Shown: positions 19,977 to 22,560 of the stretch, piece by piece
Layout: each line of letters begins with the position of its first letter
Position numbering within the stretch: the stretch's first letter is position 1
Source: DASYDU01 sp031403315
Lineage (GTDB): Bacteria > Planctomycetota > Planctomycetia > Pirellulales > Lacipirellulaceae
Direction: 5' to 3'
NCBI GenBank assembly: GCA_031403315.1
Contig: JANNTD010000116.1
Span: 1 to 22,560 of the forward strand
Length of the DNA stretch: 22,560 nucleotides
Notes under the pieces: generated by a model
Told to the model about the DNA's origin: nothing
The model's input: only the letters and a program-made list of their open reading frames with translations
The model's database searches: none
Translations under genes and position numbers: made by a program

Positions 19977-22190
19977 TTACGTAGGCAAACGGAAGGTCTG
20001 GGCGAAATAGCGGACAAGCCAGCGGGCGAGTGTGATTCGCTCGGCGGCGATTTTGGCTTGGCCGCGGCCGCCGATCGCGAGCGCGTGATCCGGTAGGTCG
20101 AGCTTCACGCGGACTTGGTAATGCGTGTCGGCGCGGCCCGGCGGCGTGAGGCCGGTGAAGAGTGGAGCCAGGTCGGCGCGGGCGGTCATGGTCGAGTCGG
20201 TGCTCTCGGCGTCGTGGCGGGCGACGTCGATCACTTCGCCAGTGAGCACTTGGCCGGGTGCTTGTTCGAGTGTCAATCGCACCTGTTGACCAGGAGTGAG
20301 ACGCGAGACGTCGGTGTCGTCGACTAAGAGCACGGCGGAGAGATCTTTGGGGTCGCCGATGAGGCAGACGAGTGTGCCGGGCTCGACCAGTGTGCCGCGG
20401 TTGTGGTCGTCGAGCAGGCTGCCGGACCAGGTGGGCAGCCGGCCGTCTTTCGATTTGCGGACTTCGACGTTCGGAGCAGAAATGACGATACCAGCGTTGG
20501 GAGCGACGAGCGTGAGACGATCGGCGTCGCGGCGGCGGTCGGCGAGTCGTTCGGCGAGGTCGGCGAGCGCTGCGCGGGCGGCGGGGATCTTGGGGCTGGC
20601 CTCATCGTCCTGGCCGCGGAGCTTTTCGAGGTTCTCGAGTCGCAGCCGGGCGAGCTCGTGTTCGCCAGTGAGGCGCTGCAGCTCGATTTCGACTTCGGAG
20701 TTGGCGAGCGTGGCGATGGTTTCGTTCGCGGCAACTTGCTGGCCGGCGGGCAGCGCGGAGTGGAGAGTGCCGTCGACTGTGGCATAAACGCGCGCGGCAG
20801 CGGTCGGCAGCAGCACCAGCGGAGCGCGGACGTAGTAGTTCACCGGCCAGGCGAGAATCACGATCGCGGCCACGAGCGCGAGCGTCGCCACCGTGGCCAC
20901 GCGGCATTTGCGCAGCTCGCGGCGGCGGAATGGATTGCGGGCGACTTGGTACAGATTGCCAACCGGCTGAACCAGCGCCCCGCAGAAAAGCGTCAGGCCC
21001 AGCGCGTAGGCGATGTTTTCGAGGTGGTACGGATAGAGGACGAGCACCAGACCCCAGACGATCGCGACGAACACGAATGCGTAGTAGACCTTCGATGCGA
21101 CCGCGTACGCGATGAGCGAGACGCGATGTCGGGTCGGGACGAGGGCGTCTTCTTGCACTTTGTTACCGAATAGCCAGCGACTTACGAAATTCTGCAGGGC
21201 GTCGCGTGAGCGTTGCCAAAGGTTGGGCGATTCGACGAGGTCGGTGAGGATGTAGTAGCCGTCGTAACGCAAGAGCGGATTGCCGTTCACCGCGAGCGTG
21301 TTGATGGTGCAGATGAGCATGACGTCCAGCGCGATGAGTTGCACCAGGCTCGGTTGGGCGTACCACCAGACGATGGTCGCCAGCGACGCGATCACGAGCT
21401 CGACGAGCATGCCGGCCGCGGAGACGAGGATGCGTTGCCACTTGCTTGCGAGCCGCCAGGTGTCGGTCACGTCGGTATAGAGACAAGGGACGAAGACGAG
21501 CAATAGCACGCCCATCTCCGGCACTTCGCCACCGAAATGTTTGCAAGCGAGCGCGTGGCCCAGTTCGTGGAGGCATTTTATGGCGCCGATGGCGGCAAAT
21601 AGCCAAACAAGGTTTCGCCAGTCGGCAAACACGGAGAGTTCCGGCAGCCGGGCGCGGACCTCGTCGAAATGGCCGATGACGATCGACGCGGCGAAGAGTA
21701 CGACCAGCATGGCGAGCGCGAGGGCAGTCCGCGAGAAGAGCCAGCGGCCATGACGGTGAATGGCGGTGAGGGCGGCGTCGGGGTTGATGCCGCGGAAGCG
21801 AATTGCGGTGAGCTGGGCCCAGGCGAGCGACCAACTTCGCAGACGCTCGGTGCGACGTCGCTGGAGCAGCTCGTCGCCCTGACCGACAGCGTCGCTCATC
21901 AAGAGGCCTGCTTCGTGCAGTCGGTTCAGGAACGCCCACAGCTCGGGCTCGTTGATCGTGCGCGGCGGAAACTGGCGCTTGAACTCGCGCGACATCTCGG
22001 CGAGGCTGACGTGGCGGCGGAGCATCTCGAGGAGTGCGTGCTCTTCCGTCGAGAAATGGAAATGCTCGAGTGTGAGCGGATCCTTCACGACCCACGTCGA
22101 CGCACCGGCCATTTCCACCGGCACCGCGACGAGGTCGGGCCGCAGGCGGAGGGCGAGGGGGCGGTCGATGGAGGCGAGAGGTTTCGTCAT
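19977..22190 (-). CDS. M50 zinc metalloprotease fused to HlyD-type adaptor
   Basis: This protein has 737 residues. The frame is open to 22238, but the first 16 codons are a dispersed repeat, so ATG 22190 (MTKPLASIDR) is chosen; neither start has a Shine-Dalgarno. Residues about 10-110 look like a small winged-helix, PqqD-like domain (VVKDPLTLEHFHFSTEEHAL). The membrane protease core has TM helices at about 155-173 and 193-207, zinc motif HELGH at 208-212 and the distal ligand region NPLLRYDGYY (304-313), followed by four to five more helices. A last TM (430-450) leads to a HlyD-like half: lipoyl-like PTAAARVYATVDGTLHSALP (462-481), a coiled coil (about 500-570), then a beta-barrel and C-terminal strand. 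This is the 'putative peptide zinc metalloprotease' architecture known beside RiPP and export genes. It follows another adaptor gene by about 75 nt. The exported substrate is unknown. Confidence 0.87.
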   Translation of the reverse strand: MTKPLASIDRPLALRLRPDLVAVPVEMAGASTWVVKDPLTLEHFHFSTEEHALLEMLRRHVSLAEMSREFKRQFPPRTINEPELWAFLNRLHEAGLLMSDAVGQGDELLQRRRTERLRSWSLAWAQLTAIRFRGINPDAALTAIHRHGRWLFSRTALALAMLVVLFAASIVIGHFDEVRARLPELSVFADWRNLVWLFAAIGAIKCLHELGHALACKHFGGEVPEMGVLLLVFVPCLYTDVTDTWRLASKWQRILVSAAGMLVELVIASLATIVWWYAQPSLVQLIALDVMLICTINTLAVNGNPLLRYDGYYILTDLVESPNLWQRSRDALQNFVSRWLFGNKVQEDALVPTRHRVSLIAYAVASKVYYAFVFVAIVWGLVLVLYPYHLENIAYALGLTLFCGALVQPVGNLYQVARNPFRRRELRKCRVATVATLALVAAIVILAWPVNYYVRAPLVLLPTAAARVYATVDGTLHSALPAGQQVAANETIATLANSEVEIELQRLTGEHELARLRLENLEKLRGQDDEASPKIPAARAALADLAERLADRRRDADRLTLVAPNAGIVISAPNVEVRKSKDGRLPTWSGSLLDDHNRGTLVEPGTLVCLIGDPKDLSAVLLVDDTDVSRLTPGQQVRLTLEQAPGQVLTGEVIDVARHDAESTDSTMTARADLAPLFTGLTPPGRADTHYQVRVKLDLPDHALAIGGRGQAKIAAERITLARWLVRYFAQTFRLPT

Positions 22191-22206
22191 AGATCGACAT
22201 ACGATT

Positions 22207-22242
22207 GCAAATTGCAAAATGAAAAATGCAAATTGCAAAATG
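22207..22242. repeat. Dispersed AT-rich repeat GCAAATTGCAAAATG
   Basis: Two perfect 15-nt copies (22207-22221 and 22228-22242) with a 21-nt period lie between the two exporter genes. Translated on the minus strand they give the MQFAFFILQFAI type peptide that falsely lengthens the protease gene. AT-rich words stand out strongly from the GC-rich context. Confidence 0.8.
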
Positions 22243-22265
22243 TGGATAGTTCAACGGACAACGGG

Positions 22266-22560
22266 CTATTGAATACTGACATTGCCGATGACCATCCGCA
22301 CGGGTTGGCCGGGGCGGAGGCGGCCGGCGTGGTTTTCGATCTCGGCCCAGACGCGAACCTGGCCGGTGATCGGGTCGACCTCGGGGCTGACGAACGAAAC
22401 CTTGCCGTCGAATGTGGCTGCCTGCTCGCCGGCGAGGTCGAGCGTGAGCCGCACCGGTGCGCCGAGCAGTTCGGCGTTGGCGGCTTCGGCTCTCAGGAAG
22501 CCTTCGGCCTTGAGGCGGTCGATGTTCACGATCCGCAGCGCCTTCTGGCCCGGCTCGACC
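22266..22560 (-). CDS. HlyD-family periplasmic adaptor, C-terminal part (truncated by window edge)
   Basis: About 97 codons are visible, open to the right edge and ending TAG at 22266-22268. The motif VEPGQKALRIVNIDRLKAEG is the typical beta-barrel entry of RND/ABC membrane fusion proteins. It is followed by GAPVRLTLDLAGEQAATFDGKVSFVSPEVDPITGQVRVWAEIENHAGRLRPGQPVRMVI, with the conserved G-V-FVSPEVDP-TGQVRV-AEI-N pattern. The GTG at 22529 is an internal valine, not a start. Such adaptors bridge an inner-membrane transporter to an outer-membrane TolC channel. It lies directly upstream of the M50/HlyD fusion on the same strand, so both probably serve one export complex. Confidence 0.88.
   Translation of the reverse strand, partial: VEPGQKALRIVNIDRLKAEGFLRAEAANAELLGAPVRLTLDLAGEQAATFDGKVSFVSPEVDPITGQVRVWAEIENHAGRLRPGQPVRMVIGNVSIQ

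Noticed and set aside
19628..20017. Minus-strand 129-codon frame across the repeat cluster
   Set aside because: It is made largely of translated palindromes and direct repeats and overlaps the end of the protease gene.

Overview
The window looks like chromosomal DNA from a planctomycete, most likely of the Pirellulales type. The evidence is high GC and a PEP-CTERM protein carrying the planctomycete form of the dockerin repeat. It is supported by a Ser/Thr kinase fused to WD40 propellers, a giant PKD-repeat protein whose N-terminus has the LE-RR-VLDA type motif of planctomycete secreted proteins, and a Cys-rich secreted protein of planctomycete style. Most large genes have no recognisable Shine-Dalgarno sequence. 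Taxonomy is inferred from these protein types, not from a marker gene.

Layout. Positions 2-691 (+) hold the 3' end of a secreted protein (probable lamin-tail domain, dockerin-like repeats, PEP-CTERM anchor). It runs convergently into a five-gene minus-strand block from 15376 down to 657: PKD-repeat giant (2185 aa), zinc-ribbon/kinase/TM/WD40 receptor (1708 aa), a one-TM Pro-rich protein, a CpsD/ParA-like ATPase without the P-loop lysine, and an ExeA-like AAA ATPase. The last two resemble the autokinase and ATPase of exosortase (PEP-CTERM) loci, so the block may couple a surface protein and signalling to envelope or exopolysaccharide assembly. That coupling is inference.

Positions 15725-16618 (+) encode a Cys-rich exported protein, divergent from the PKD gene. 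Positions 16619-17417 are non-coding and hold a quasi-periodic array of WWTTGTCG octamers and fragments of dispersed repeats. A transposase remnant follows (17418-17624). Positions 17664-19511 form an island of very short genes: four membrane proteins, one helical protein and one winged-helix-like protein. Positions 19512-19976 are a non-coding repeat cluster with several palindromes. Positions 19977-22560 (-) hold an M50 metalloprotease/HlyD fusion and the C-terminus of a second HlyD-type adaptor, parts of a probable peptide or small-molecule export system whose remaining genes lie outside the window.

A recurring theme is short word-repeat palindromes. Two are inserted in frame inside genes (the kinase-WD40 gene near 5972-6061 and the PKD gene near 9002-9106), and similar words are scattered between genes (1497, 17268, 22207). 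No tRNA, rRNA, CRISPR array or convincing riboswitch was seen.
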